A stretch of DNA of 64,000 nucleotides from the NCBI GenBank assembly GCA_023376005.1, contig CM042148.1, positions 72,853,741 through 72,917,740 of the forward strand. Reading direction: 5' to 3'. Every line of letters starts with the position of its first letter. The stretch's first letter is position 1. This stretch comes from Doryteuthis pealeii. Taxonomy: Eukaryota; Mollusca; Cephalopoda; Myopsida; Loliginidae. Made by a program: the position numbers and the translations under genes. Shown here one piece after another: positions 9,790 to 21,655 of the stretch. The notes below the pieces were generated by a model, which saw only the letters and a list, made by a program, of their open reading frames with translations, did no database searches and was not told where the DNA came from.

Positions 9790-10457
9790 AAAATTGATGA
9801 AAATGAAGATAAATAGAATCGACAGGAATTCAAGAAAGAAAAGAAAGATGTATTGAAAGAAAGAAAGAAAGAAAGGAATGAATGAAAAGTATGAATAAAA
9901 GAAAAATATATTAGTAGATCTTGAAAAATTGGACTAAAAGGAATAAGGCAATCTGAAAGAAAGAAAGAGGGAACAAATAAATAAATGAATGAAGAAGAAA
10001 AAAGAAAAAAAGAAAGAAAAGAAAAAAGAAAGAAAGAAAGAAGGATGATTAATGAATTAAAAATGCTCGAATAATAGAAAGAAGAAAGAATAAAACAATC
10101 TTGTAGAATAATGTTAAATAGAATCAGTAAAAAATTCTAGAATCTGAAAGAAAGAAACATTGAATAAAAAGAAGAAACAAACAAACAAATAAACTAAGGT
10201 AGAAGGAAGGAAAAAAATAATAATTAATGAACGAAGAAATGATTGAAAAAATAGAGAAAGAATAAAAAGATCTTGAAGAATAATGTTAAATACAATCATC
10301 TAAAATTCTGGAATCTGAAAGAAAGAAAGAAAGAACGAAAGAAAGAACGAAAGAAAAGAAAAAATAAGGATAAAAAAAATGAATGACTAAAATAGAGAAG
10401 AGATAATAACCTTAGATAATAATGCTAAATAGAATCGGCAACCATTCTGAAGTCTAA

Positions 10458-10513
<56 letters not shown>

Positions 10514-11270
10514 AAAATTAATGAATAAAAAATGAATGAATTAAAGAGAGAAGAAATAATAATCTTGAATAATAATGCTAAATAAAATCGGCAGCCATTC
10601 TGAAGTTTAAAAGAAAGAAAGAGTGAACGAAAGAAAGAAAAAAAGGAAATAAAATGTCTTGAATAAAAAATGAATGAATTAAAGAGAGAAGAAAAAATAA
10701 TCTTGAATATTAATGCTAAATAGAATTGGCACCAATTCTGAAGTTTTTAAAAGAAAGAAAGAAAGAAAGAAAGAAAGAAAAAAAAATGAATGAATAAAAA
10801 ATGAATGAATGAAAGAGAGAAGAAATAATAATCTTGATATTAATGCTAAATAGAATTGGCAGCAAATCTGAAGTGTAAAAAAAAGACAAAGTGAACGAAA
10901 GAAAAAAGAAAGAAAAAAGAAAGAAAAATAAGAAAGAAAAAAAAATTCATGAATGAAAAAATTAATGAATTAAAGAGTGGAGAAAGAATAATCTTGAATA
11001 TTAATGCTAAATAGAATCGGCAGCCATTCTGAAGTCTAAAAGAAAAAGAAGTGAAGAGAAGAAGAAAGAAAAAAAGAAGAAGAAAGAAAAGAAAGAAAGA
11101 AAAAAAAATTAATGAATAAAAAATTAATGAATTAAAGAGTGAAGAAAGAATAATCTTGAATATTAATGCTAAATAGAATCGGCAGCCATTCTGAAGTCTA
11201 AAAGAAAGAAAGAGTGAAGAGAAGAAAGAAAGAAAGAAAGAAAGAAGGAAAGAAAGAAAGAAAGAACGAA
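9790..11270. repeat. Minisatellite, ~8 units of ~120-170 bp
   Basis: A core AATGCTAAATAGAATCGGCA followed by ATTCTGAAGTCTAAAAG recurs at about 10271, 10423, 10571, 10711, 10842, 11002 and 11163, with poorer copies at about 9800-10120. Each is followed by a variable (GAAA)n run and an AATTAATGAATTAAAGAG spacer. Unit spacing differs mainly through GAAA-run length. Confidence 0.75.
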
Positions 11271-11820
11271 TTTGACCCAAGAAGAATTATATGGAAGACC
11301 ACCAGATGGAGCAGGGCAAACCTGATAATTCCAATACTGGTTTGGTTAAATTTTGCTTCCAAGCCGCCTGAAATTTATCTCAGCCGGGCCTTACACTTCG
11401 GCAACGAGTCAGGGTGACAACATTGCCTTTTGATAAATCACCTTCAGAGGACGAAGTACGGGATCATCTGTTTCTCATCACCAGCTTCCTTACTGGCGCT
11501 AATAACGTAAAAGGAGTAACTCTCACCACTAAACTGGATGGATGAAAAATCGGGCTGTAAACAACAGTTTTGAGTAGAATGGGGTCTGAACGAGGGGGTG
11601 ATCAGTGGCTCTTCTCAACGCCATCTCCATTAACTAGAAACCCCACATTACCTACGTGTGTGGGGGCTGTTTTGGGGGGTTCGTCATCAATCTAGTTGGT
11701 ATGAGCCTCAATGATACGGCAATATGTAACATGTATGGATACATGGCGAAGCAGAGAGGCTGGGACGAGTGAATACGATCGGACAAGCGCCTGCACGATT
11801 CTCAAGTCAATTTGAAGTAT
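11271..11820. other. Unassigned, more GC-balanced block
   Basis: Non-repetitive-looking sequence directly after the purine satellite. Short open frames are not interpretable and no repeat family of this window is recognised. Could be unique DNA or an old element. Confidence 0.3.
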
Positions 11821-11840
11821 ATATGAATATATACATCATT

Positions 11841-11845
<5 letters not shown>

Positions 11846-11874
<29 letters not shown>
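11846..11874. repeat. (AT)n microsatellite
   Basis: Left border of the F1 foldback copy. Confidence 0.85.
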
Positions 11875-11876
<2 letters not shown>

Positions 11877-12155
11877 GAGAATATGTGCTTAATTGGAGTC
11901 GTACCTAATTTTGAAAATTAATTAATTAATAATGAATTAGGCGGGAATGCCTATTTAAATGTATGGCTAAACAAATCGAGAAAAATCAAATCATGATTTT
12001 TCTCGATTTGTTTAGCCGTACATTTAAATAGGCATTCCCGCCTAATTCATTATTAATTAATTAATTTTCAAAATTAGGTACGACTCCAATTAAGCACATA
12101 TTCTCCCAAAAATTGTCGGCAAAAAGCCATTCCAAACACACCGTGTTTACAACTT

Positions 12156-12158
<3 letters not shown>
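11875..12158 (-). mobile_element. F1 foldback element, copy 1
   Basis: Near-perfect palindrome: arms of about 115 bp (from GGGAGAATATGTGCTTAATT to the matching end near 12108) meet at a hairpin around 11996. An asymmetric tail (AAATTGTCGGCAAAAAGCCA) follows on the right, so this copy is inverted relative to those at 40961 and 44009. Both sides are (TA)n. Confidence 0.7.

Positions 12159-12205
<47 letters not shown>
12159..12205. repeat. (AT)n microsatellite
   Basis: Right border of the F1 foldback copy. Confidence 0.9.
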
Positions 12206-12206
<1 letters not shown>

Positions 12207-13050
12207 AAAGATAAAGACGACATGGCCTATATATGGAAATAATGTTAATAACGCAAATGAACTGTTGGAGGCATAAAATTGTTATTTTGCAATATTTTAA
12301 AGGTCTTATCCTCTTTGTCCGGCGACAAATGTTAAACTGGCATTATGTCTTCCACAGAATATAGATCGGTGTCTACGTGTCTAGTTTCTATATTTTATAT
12401 TGTCGACATTTGTAGCATCTTATTTTGACGTCCGGGCCATTGATATATGTGTATTGTTATGGTATTTGTGTTCTTGTAATGAAATATCATTATTTTCTAT
12501 ACTTAGATTTATGCACTATATTGGAGAGGCTAACTGTATCCTCTGCAGAAGAGTAAGAAGCCCCCTTCCCCAAGGATTGTCCTAGGTATGACAGTTAATT
12601 GCATCTGATGGTAAGGGTAATTTTTTGAGAATATGAGGAGTATGGAGTACCTATTTATTGTCATTACTCCCAGGTCCAGGTTTTAATATAAACAATTGCC
12701 TCTCTCAGTGCACACATTATATAACAATTATTATTCAGTTATCATATTATTCACTGTTTTCCTTTGTAGGTTGCAGGTTCAATCCGAACTACTGGCAAAA
12801 ATAACATAGAATTCTTATGTAATTCTTAAAGTTAAATGTTAAATTTAAATCTATCCACTACATTACAAAAATGATAGGCTATGCTTATTCATTATTTAAA
12901 AATATTAAGATATTAATTTTCTATATTAAGTTTCATAAACATGAGTATACATGTTTTACCATTAATTTCTTAGCTAGTTTCTTTAGATATCTCACATACA
13001 ATTTTTATATTTCTTACGGTATAGCTCATCTTTATTATCATCTTTATCGA
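12206..13050. other. No gene seen
   Basis: AT-rich sequence. A box-B-like GGTTCAATCC near 12778 hints at a decayed SINE. Confidence 0.4.
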
Positions 13051-13052
13051 GT

Positions 13053-13148
13053 GTTAACAGCAGGGATTCTCTGGACACTCTATCGCCATTGCTCTTGGCA
13101 AGTCCTCTAGACGGTATCTAGTTTCTTCACAGAGCTCTCTCTTGTCTT
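13053..13148 (-). pseudogene. LINE ORF2 extreme C-terminus fragment
   Basis: Minus translation reads SYKDKRELCEETRYRLEDLP..., ending in a stop. The ...LEDL(P/R)... context matches the fragment at 36660-36838 and resembles the last residues of LINE-encoded endonuclease/RT proteins. Only about 33 codons remain. Confidence 0.4.
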
Positions 13149-13411
13149 TGTATGACAGTTAATTTATGAATCTGCTTTGTTTAATTATTTAGATTTAAGT
13201 GTCGGACCAGTCTGTGAAGTGTTCAGCAGTTAGCCACGTGACACATTGAACTAATTAATGCTAAATAAATCCTTTTTACAAACTCACACTAGTTTAATAA
13301 CCACAACAAATATACCATCTTCTCAGACTCGCTCTCTGTTCTTCTATCATTAAGGAAAAAAATGGGAGACCCTCACATCATTTAGACTTGATATCTAATT
13401 CTAAGTAGATT

Positions 13412-13918
13412 ATGATATACTGGATCCCAAGCCATATAGGAGAGAGGGGGAATGAAAGAGCTGACTCCGCAGTTAAATCCACTCTAGATTTGATCTCCGA
13501 CAATTTCAAGAAACCATATACTGATTTGAAACCTAAAATTAATAGATTCCTACATACAAAATGGCAACAACACTAGAATAACAACATCCACAATAAAATC
13601 TTCCTAATCAAACCCACTTTAAGAGGCTGGAGACCAACTTTAAAGAAGTCTAGAAATGAACAAGTCATTGTGTCCCGATTACGCATTGGTCATACAAGAC
13701 TAACGCACTCCTATATACTCAAACAAGAACAACAACCACAATGTGGAACATGTTAAACACCTTTGACAGTTAAACACTTATTCATGGAATGCAAGTTTTT
13801 TGCTCACATCAGGAACCTCTATTTTAAAGCAAACAATATGAAAGATCTGTTTGAAAATGTCAACAAGGAGGATATTCTCTCTTTTTTAAGGGAAATAAAA
13901 TTATACCATAGAATATAG
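13412..13918 (+). pseudogene. LINE ORF2 C-terminus with RNase H-like domain
   Basis: A 169-codon frame without frameshift encodes YWIPSHIGERGNERADSAVK, the conserved end of a retrotransposon RNase H domain (the D-A triad end with its HIG loop). It is followed by SRLRIGHTRLTHSYILK and a CGTC...VKHLFMEC zinc-knuckle-like region typical of jockey-clade LINEs. Two in-frame stops (13574-13576, 13754-13756) inactivate it. The upstream RT is absent (5' truncation). Confidence 0.8.
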
Positions 13919-14098
13919 ACATGAAACAAATGAATACCATACAACATAATCCCCAATAATGCTAACACGTTGTTAAAACCAATTACTAAAAAGTATAGAT
14001 ATAAATACACGATATGTATCACTTCCTAACCTTTAGGCCTGACATAACCCTAGACGGGTTTATATGCTGTTAAAATCAATAAAACAAACAACAACAAC
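13919..14098 (+). mobile_element. 3' UTR and tail of the RNase H LINE
   Basis: The sequence ends with a small hairpin AACCCTAGACGGGTT, ATATGCTGTTAAAA and an (AAC)-type tail. The same tail architecture ends the rep-C elements (GATATGCCGTAAAAACC), suggesting they use this or a related LINE for retrotransposition. Confidence 0.6.
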
Positions 14099-14225
14099 TA
14101 GTTTAGTTATGCACTGTGTATTCTTTTTGAACAGCCTATAAATGTTTTCCGGAGTATCTAGTTTGCTGTTCACACCATTTATTGTTTGAATAGTTAAATG
14201 TAGTTTTTTTACGCAAGCTTTTCGC

Positions 14226-14325
14226 TTCAGGAAGGATGTGACACAAGGTCGCAAATGTGGGTCATCCAGCGACGATCAAACTCGCTATTCAATGATGATA
14301 GATCTGCGAGACTATCTTGCTCACC
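14226..14325 (-). mobile_element. SINE-C fragment
   Basis: Minus strand reads GCGAGTTTGATCGTCGCTGG then GACCTTGTGTCACATCC, matching SINE-C (17899, 56770). Confidence 0.5.
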
Positions 14326-14640
14326 ATTTTACCACGACAGGACACCCTGAGAATTGTGCTTGTGGTCCAAAGGAAAGGCAAGTAGAAAAAACAAAGTAGG
14401 TTGGTAATGATAGTGTCACAGGAGTTTCGGGATAACACTGAACTTCTGCATCTCACCACCTTAGGGACCAGCACCGGATTTGATTTCGGGGTTTGCTCCC
14501 CTATCCTTTCCTTGGATGAGGTATAGCGGCTAGACAGTGGATAATTTATAACAAACTCTCCCTTGTGTAGATGGATTGCCGTCCAAGGATAAGAAGCCTC
14601 ATCTAACCCATTTGGGGATTTATGTGAGTAGTAAAAAAAG
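14326..14640. other. No gene seen
   Basis: No recognised repeat or coherent frame. Confidence 0.35.
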
Positions 14641-14873
14641 TTGTCGCGCTGGCCTAAAGTCGGTATCAGCCAATCAGCGAGGGAATCTATCCCCTTTTCA
14701 CTAGCGCTAGACCAAGGAGATTGTTTTTGCGTCTGAGGTTAGGCGCCACGCCTACCATCAGCTCCTTATCGCACATATCCCTGCGCTACTCATACGAAGC
14801 GAGGGCCGGCATCGAACTAGGAACCACGTGGTTTCTAGCCAAACGCTCTACCGATTGAGCTAACCCGGCCCTC
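14641..14873 (-). mobile_element. SINE-A copy, full length
   Basis: Minus-strand copy from GGCCTAAAGTCGGTATCAGC to the head end GAGCTAACCCGGCC. Confidence 0.8.
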
Positions 14874-15161
14874 ATAGTAGAATGTAGTATATATTCATCT
14901 TCGTCTGTTTCTGGCATTGGATTGTTTATCCAATACGTTTTTATTTCACAATTCGTTCTATATTGTCAATTTTTTCATCTCATGTGAAGTCATGGTTGAC
15001 TGGGCGGAAATGCACTTCTGAAGTTAAACAGCTTGTCATATTGATATCTATCCACGTTTAGCCTTAAATAAAAATAGCCCTTCGGACTTTCCATTACACT
15101 GTTTTAAGAAAGGAGCCGGTATATCTAAGATAAACATCTATACAGTAATAATACTAAATAG

Positions 15162-15262
15162 AGGTGCGTGGTGTAATGGTTAGAGTCGTAGGAAGTGGAC
15201 TCGTTGACCCAAGTTCAAATCCTGGACTAGGCTGTTAGCATTTCACATAGCGCTAATTGTTA
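15162..15262 (+). mobile_element. SINE-B head, 3'-truncated
   Basis: GTGCGTGGTGTAATGGTTAG and GTTCAAATCCTGG boxes are well preserved. Similarity stops after ACATAGCGCTAAT. Confidence 0.7.
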
Positions 15263-15485
15263 CGACTTTATGGGCCATCCTTTAGGCTTCAAGCAAGAGC
15301 GCTTGTCCTGTGGAAATCCTTGGTAAAGAAGATACGGTATTTTTTATATGTATAATCATTGAATTATATCACTTAATTAGTAAAACCAAAAAAACAAATT
15401 TTGTGTGTTTCTTAGTTATAAGAATATTAATCTGTATGCAAGATTTCGAATCTGAGTTATAAGTGGACACGTAGATACCAAACTT

Positions 15486-15538
<53 letters not shown>

Positions 15539-15539
15539 T
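15486..15539. repeat. (TA)n microsatellite
   Basis: Pure TA run. Confidence 0.9.
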
Positions 15540-15633
15540 ACGATTTGATTGGTAGTGTGGATGACTTAAGAATATCATGACAATTAATGTCAAACCAGTG
15601 TGATTGACAGTTTAAGGTATAGACATGCGATTG

Positions 15634-15930
15634 GAGAGACTCCCTAATATCAATCGGTTGGTCATATCAAGCCCTTGCAGCTATATGGTTGTCCCGACCC
15701 TATGGTTCTTATGGCTAACCACATCCCTTTTTATCATATACGTGCTAGAAGACGGCGACTGAGTGTCTTAGTGTCTTGGGTATAACGTTAAATCGTATCT
15801 AGAGGCGAAGTTTCTATTTTGGAGCTCTGGGGAGTGGGAAATACCCCTTCATCACCATTACTCCGGGGTCCACTCTGACCCGGAGTGGTAATAACTTTTA
15901 AGGTCCCATCTATGGGTTAGATAGATTTAA
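15634..15930 (+). mobile_element. rep-C copy, 3' tail missing
   Basis: Contains the rep-C body: TTTTTATCATAT.CGTGCTAGAAG, CCCCTTCATCACCATTACTC, CTCTGACCCGGAGTGGTAAT and CCCATCTATGGGTTA. No protein signature. Confidence 0.6.
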
Positions 15931-16280
15931 AAAAAGAGTTCTACAAAAATACACATGTAAAACAAAAAAATTGATTACCAATTATTGTCTTGCATTCTAA
16001 CAATTGGTTTAAAAATAAACCATTTACCTACAAACTATTCCGGTAATTATGAACTTTAGTTGTACAAATTCTTAGCATAAAATTGTGCGTGCGCATTATC
16101 TGAAATGCACTTGTTATCCCCTTTTCACTAGCGCTATACCAACACGCTGTCACTACACCAACCTCACCAGACAAACCAAGGCGTGTCTAATGGGGATGCA
16201 AGTTTAGTCGCCGACAACTTGACAATGGAACAGGTAGTACTTGTTTAAATGATATTAGTATCAGGTAAGAAAGAAGGTAT

Positions 16281-17478
16281 CAAGTCTCCAATAAGCACCC
16301 TAGCTCATCAAGCTAATGGAATGATCACATTTTAACTCATAACAGGTAGGTCCCTCTTCAAATATTTGTAAACAAACTGATGGACTATTTTTGTACTTAC
16401 ATTGTATCTGAGAAAAACAAACTTTACAAATTGTGTCATACATCCTTTTATTTAAATAAACATAAAAAAATATTTTGCAAAAAATGAAAAAAAAACTGCC
16501 TGCATTTCCCTTCTGATTAAATAAAAACTATTTTAGTATAAAAATGTGTCTTTCGATTTAAATTTTTTTTTAAATTTATCGTAAGCACTGAAAATTATTC
16601 ATAAACTTCTGATTAAAACGTATTTATTTAAAAAAAACATTTTTCTATTGATTTTTAATTTGATTACGTGTACCACCCATGTGATCAAAATTAATATTTT
16701 CAAAAATTAAATAATATATGTTCATTGAAAAAGAACAATAACAATATTTATTTATTGATAGTACCAAATAAATATTTATTTAAAACAAAAACTGGAACTA
16801 ATGCGAAATGGTTCGCAAGAGATAATAATATCATAATCAGAAGTTTATGATTATTTTTCAACAAATACAATAAATTACAAAACAAACAACAAAAAGACAA
16901 AACAACAACAAAAAACAAAAGACACGTTTCTATAGTAAAATACTTTTTATTTAATCAGAAAAGAAATGCAGATATGCTTACTCAAATAAAGTTTTTATTT
17001 ACAAAATTTTTGTTATGTTTATCTAAATATAAAAAATATTTAGAAATAGTATAACACAATTTGTAAATTTTTTTTGTCAGATTCGATATAAATAATAAAT
17101 GATACATTTACCAACACAATTTTTTATACCATATTTTATACCACAAAAATAATATTAACATATTGGTCCAAGTATCAATTTTTATACCATATTTTATACA
17201 ATATTAATTGGACCATTATTTTATACCACATTAATTGGTTCAAGTATCAATTCTTCTACCGTATTTTATACCACGTATTTTTTATGTTTATCTAAATAAA
17301 AGGATGTTCAGAAATAATATAACACAATTTGTAAAATTTGTTTTTGTCAGATACAATATAAATACAAAAAATTGTATACTGTTTGTTTTACAAGTGTTTG
17401 AATAGAAACTTACCGGTGACGAGTTAAAATATGAACCTTTCATTAGCTTGATGAGCTAGGGTGCTTATTGGAGACTTG
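16281..17478. mobile_element. 1.2-kb foldback element with long inverted arms
   Basis: The left end CAAGTCTCCAATAAGCACCC is mirrored at 17478. Inverted matches continue inward: the ACAAATTGTGT/ACACAATTTGT region, TTCTGATTAAATAAAAACTA against the region at 16940, and the innermost pair around 16591-16612 / 16836-16858. The right arm has an internal partial duplication (17100-17280), so the arms are unequal. No transposase. A single right arm lies at 20041-20328. Confidence 0.65.
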
Positions 17479-17519
17479 ATCTGAAGGAAGACCTGATTTC
17501 CCGATTAAAATAAATACAA

Positions 17520-17598
17520 AAACATATTTTGCATTAAATAACCCATGCCGTTAAACAAAAACAAAACCAAAACCAAAACCAAAACCAAAACCAACAAA
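17520..17598 (+). repeat. LINE/rep-C type tail with (CCAAAA)n
   Basis: A remnant AAATAACCCATGCCGTTAAAC followed by AAAACC repeats, a 3' tail without its element. Confidence 0.5.
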
Positions 17599-17898
17599 TA
17601 GGAGTTTCTACTTTCAGAATATTGCTTCTCTGAAAAGAAAAAAAAATGGGGGGAGGGGGTTCTTTGTACTTGCAAAAGCCAACAATAAACAATCAATATT
17701 AGAGAGGTTTCTCCAGAATCACCAGGATGTTACAGACTGAGGCATTTTTATTAGTAATTTTTTTAGTAGTAAACGAGAAAAATAATTTAGCAAATTCTCA
17801 TCAAATTAAATAAATCGCGAAGAATTCACATATTACAATGTTTTTATTTTATTTTAGGAAATGTTTTGTTTTTTTGCACTCAAAATATTAGAGGAGTC

Positions 17899-18029
17899 CA
17901 ATCGTGGTATAAGAATAAGCAATCTACTTCACAGATCCATTATTACTGATTAGCGAGTTCGATTATCGCTGGATGCCCGACACTTGCCAACTTTAGTCAT
18001 GCCCTACCTATGGTGAACGATACGGGTAA
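17899..18029 (+). mobile_element. SINE-C copy
   Basis: Box-B-like GCGAGTTCGATTATCGCTGG and a body ending ATACGGGTAAATA. Related to 14226, 38968 and 56770; another diverged unit follows. Confidence 0.5.
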
Positions 18030-18044
18030 ATAAGGAATGAATAC

Positions 18045-18180
18045 CATTGCGGAGTAACAGACAGCAAGCTCGATTATTGCAAATCCATTACTGCTGCATG
18101 ACGAGTTCAATCCACGCTGTGTTCCTCATACCGGAAACCTTGTCTCACATCCAAACCATAGCCAATATGTTGGGTAAATG
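18045..18180 (+). mobile_element. Diverged SINE-C-like unit
   Basis: Box-B-like GACGAGTTCAATCC, then CTTGTCTCACATCC and a TTGGGTAAAT end. Tandem with the previous copy. Confidence 0.4.
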
Positions 18181-18497
18181 ATGATGGTGTCACATCGTGG
18201 TGTAGTGGTTATCTTTTTATTTTCGCTGTATACCCTTTACTTGTGATCTTGTGTCTCATCATACACATGATGAACCGGTTTGAAAGAAAAAGGAAAGACA
18301 AGAGAAGAAAACATGTCTCCAATTGGCCAAAGTATGATGGAGAACGAGAAAGGAAAAAGAGCAAGACATTGTCTTGCATGCTGGGATCGAACTCGCGTCC
18401 TCTCGCATGCAAAAACAAATGCGTTTTGGGCACTGGATGGACGCGAGGGGCGACTGATGTGCCCCGATGTTTGGCTAATATGCCCATAAAATAACAA

Positions 18498-18605
18498 ATG
18501 AGTCGAGCGCTGGAGAGTCAGCAGCAGCAGCAGCAGCAGAAGCAGTCGACGACGAAGCGTTTTTCAGTAAAGAAATGGATCTTAGTCCAACAGAAACAAA
18601 ACTAA
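18498..18605 (+). CDS. Unassigned 35-codon open frame with a poly-Q run
   Basis: ATG, a short leader, seven consecutive CAG codons, then a basic segment and TAA. The flanks are CpG-containing and not an obvious repeat. No family is recognised. A CAG microsatellite in non-coding DNA is the likelier explanation. Confidence 0.15.
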   Translation: MSRALESQQQQQQQKQSTTKRFSVKKWILVQQKQN

Positions 18606-19620
18606 ATAGGAATTGCGATTTTGAACTGTTAAAGATTATTTCGACCACGACGACGGATTTTCCAGCTGCTAGACGAGGAATGTGTTGACTCACCCGCGCG
18701 GCGAATCAGAATGGGTTAAATAAATCTTGATCAAGAAAATAAAAGTCTTGTGGGTTGATTCATTGCATGATTAAAAACTAGCCCTTAAAAGAAGCCGCTA
18801 GAAGAAGCAGTTAGAAGACTAGACAACATGGTGACCAGAGAAGAAGAAAAGGAAACAGCCACACAAGATAGTAGAAAGAAATGAAACAACAAGTAAGTCT
18901 CTACTCTGTCTCTCTAATATCTCTTTCTATATCACCCGAGTTTCCTCTCTCGATTATATACCCGACGATGTTCAATGAGGTATATAACAGTAGCAGAAAA
19001 CTCTCCCGGTCTGGCTTGTGAGAAGACGGAGAACTCGCTTGTTTTTGGTTCCCCCTCGGCGGGAGCTTGTTGATTCGAAGGTCTATTTCGCCCCATATAT
19101 CCCCCCCTTCTATACAAAGATACTTGTTCAGAAAGACATAGATTCCTTTGACTTCTGAGGAGTTCTTCTTAGATGAGACCTTTAGATGCTTACTTGTTTC
19201 TTGTTATGTTTTGGCTTCTAGCTAATTATTTTCGCTCCACAAAATTTCGCAACTATTCATTTCTCCTAAGCCAGGGGTTCTTACCCACTACGCTCGCCAC
19301 TAACCCCTCGTCCGCTTGCGTCGGGAGAAGGGCTAACTTTTACCGACAGTCTAAACTAATAAATGTCTGTTTATAAATTCGAATACAGTGGTACGTTGTC
19401 TTACTGTTACATAATTATTGGATCCCTAATGCTTTTATAAGGTATTGTAGAAATCATTATGGCGATTAGTACAACTGATAGCCTTGAGGGTGAGTGACAG
19501 CATTTAACCTCACTCTGACCTTGCTTTCTGGGGATAGACCATGAGAACCGGAACCCCCATAGAAAGCCCTCTTCCGGTTTAAGGAGTAAGCAACTCAGTG
19601 AGTCAGTTAGAACTTAGAAG
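18606..19620. other. No gene seen
   Basis: An AA|GTAAGT donor-like sequence lies at about 18890, but no exon can be defined. A CCCCCCC-interrupted block lies near 19100. No recognised repeat. Confidence 0.35.
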
Positions 19621-19991
19621 CCGAGTTAGCAACATGTAAGCCTCGTCTGCGCAGATTGTCTGGGTGGGGATTTGGAATAAAGTAACATCTCCCTAAATCG
19701 AAGTCTTGTGTTTATTACTAAAAACCAACTATGACACAGGGCTTCTGATAAGGAATGATCCCCAACAGAAACCAGACCCGGAATCCTCAATAGAAGACCA
19801 GACGAGACCTTAGAAGATATACCAGACCAAGATAGATGATAGAAGATCAGAAGCAAAGCCGGCCTGAAGAATCGACGACCAGAGTAAGAAGTAAGAAAGG
19901 TATATAACGTTATATGCTGATTTGGTACAGTGAAAAGATCAGTATATAACATATACCTATTTAGTGCCGGTAAAGAAGGCGCTATGCAACA
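19621..19991 (-). mobile_element. LTR-like element, truncated copy
   Basis: On the minus strand it starts TGTTGCATAGCGCC at 19991 and follows the family through the AATAAACACAAGACTTCGAT segment; the 3' part is missing. Confidence 0.5.
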
Positions 19992-20040
19992 TTACGAGTT
20001 TAATTCATTTTAAACGTAAGTCAATTTTCCCGTATATCAA

Positions 20041-20328
20041 ATCAATCAATATTAATTGGAACATTATTTTTATACCACATTAATTGGTTCAAGTATCAAT
20101 TTTTATACCATATTTAATACCACGTATTTTTTATGTTTATTTAAATAAAAGGATGTTCAGAAATAATATAACACAATTTGTAAAATTTGTTTTTGTCAGA
20201 TACAATATGAATACAAAAAATCGTATACTGTTTGTTTTACAAGTGTTTGAATAGAAACTTACCGGTGACGACTTAAAATAGGAACCTTTCATTAGCTTGA
20301 TGAGCTAGGGTGCTTACTGGAGACTTGC
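20041..20328 (+). mobile_element. Single right arm of the 1.2-kb foldback element
   Basis: Near-identical to 17190-17478, ending GGTGCTTACTGGAGACTTG. The opposite arm is absent. Confidence 0.65.
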
Positions 20329-20631
20329 AATGAAATGAAATGTCATTAATCTGTTTCTACCCCACAAAAATACTATTTTTTATAGCGCTGTAATGTATAA
20401 AAAACATAATAAAATAGAATGTAAAGAATCCTGTGTTGTAAAACGTTGGAATGTTTATCTGTTTATGAATAATATATATACTTTGGCATAATAAATTTGG
20501 AAAATATATATATTTTTTTAGTGAATTTAATAAAAGAATATCTGAAACACGCTCGTGCCTCAAATTTTAACTTTCAACAAAAAGCAAAAAATCGACAGGG
20601 TGACAGAGGAAAATTTTACTATATAATATAT
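20329..20631. other. No gene seen
   Basis: AT-rich, no recognised feature. Confidence 0.35.
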
Positions 20632-20918
20632 ATATTTACCAACCCCTCCGCATGAGCAGGATGTAACACAAGGTCAATTTCTTTAGCGGAGTTCAACAGG
20701 TTTGAATTCAGAGTTTTCCTTCTCCTAGACTGGTTGCCTAACCAAGGTTAAAGAGCCCAGTCTGCCCTACTATTTATCCATAGCTGGAGGGAGAGTAGGA
20801 TTCATACCTTTCCCAAGGGTATTAGCGCAAAGTTAAATGCAATTATCACATCTAGGATTTGAACTCGGGGCGACTAGTCCATTTCCCATGACTTTAACCA
20901 TCGCACCACGCGCTTCCT
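20632..20918 (-). mobile_element. SINE-B copy, full length
   Basis: Minus strand, from tail TTTACCAACCCCTCCGCATG to head GGTGCGATGGTTA. Well preserved. Confidence 0.8.
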
Positions 20919-21015
20919 TTGTACTATATAATATATCTACCCAAGACGATCGGTCAGAAATGTATACACATGTATTTAGGTCATAAAGACACACTGGTAC
21001 ACGCACACACACACA

Positions 21016-21017
<2 letters not shown>

Positions 21018-21068
<51 letters not shown>
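21018..21068. repeat. (AT)n microsatellite
   Basis: Preceded by a short (CA)n; followed by a SINE-A fragment. Confidence 0.9.
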
Positions 21069-21071
<3 letters not shown>

Positions 21072-21135
21072 GTGTAGCGCTACACCTACCATCAGCTCAT
21101 CACTTTACCGCGCAGATCCCTATGCTATTCATTTA
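21069..21135 (-). mobile_element. SINE-A internal fragment
   Basis: Matches the GCTACACCTACCATCAGCTC...CGCAGATCCCT part only; cut on both sides by AT repeats. Confidence 0.6.
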
Positions 21136-21175
21136 TATATATATATATTATTTTATATATTTTATATGAAAAATG

Positions 21176-21279
21176 TGACTTACCGGTGAAATTGGTCCCA
21201 ATGGTTAGTTGATGCAAGTTTCACAATGATAAGACAGCGATATAACAAATATAAAGTGCTCAATACGTGAGTAGAGCAA

Positions 21280-21322
<43 letters not shown>
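21176..21322 (+). mobile_element. 5' part of the hammerhead foldback family, no ribozyme
   Basis: GACTTACCGGTGAAATTGGT, then AAAGTGCTCAATACGTGAGT and AGAGCAAATTTAT, as upstream of the hammerhead copies at 4377 and 30246. (TA)n (21281-21322) replaces the ribozyme part. Confidence 0.5.
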
Positions 21323-21323
<1 letters not shown>

Positions 21324-21439
21324 GATACTACTTAAATAAGTAACCCAAAACAACCCATGTAATAAATTTACCTAAATCCAAATTTAATAAATAAAACATA
21401 TTTACAAATTTCACCTATTTTTCTGAAGTTATAAGATTT

Positions 21440-21655
21440 GATAATGTAGATTATTTGGATTATTCAGCCTATTTTCCTCGTCTTTATTCTTATCTGCACC
21501 GGCCTTCTCCGGGTATTACTTGTCGGACTCAGGAACCTTCCCTAACTCGGGAAATCCCTCTATAAACTTGGGAACCATTTCTTTGAAGTCGAAGGTTCCC
21601 GAGGTTGATAACAATAAGGAAGAGGACAATAGTCCGAATAATCCATGTAATTAAA
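21440..21655. mobile_element. Foldback element related to the SINE-D 3' end
   Basis: Inverted arms 21440-21490 and 21606-21652 (GGATTATTCAGCCTATTTTC against ACAATAGTCCGAATAATCC). The middle has CCGGGTATTACTTGTCGGAC, shared in inverse with SINE-D (55233, 60162). Confidence 0.45.
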
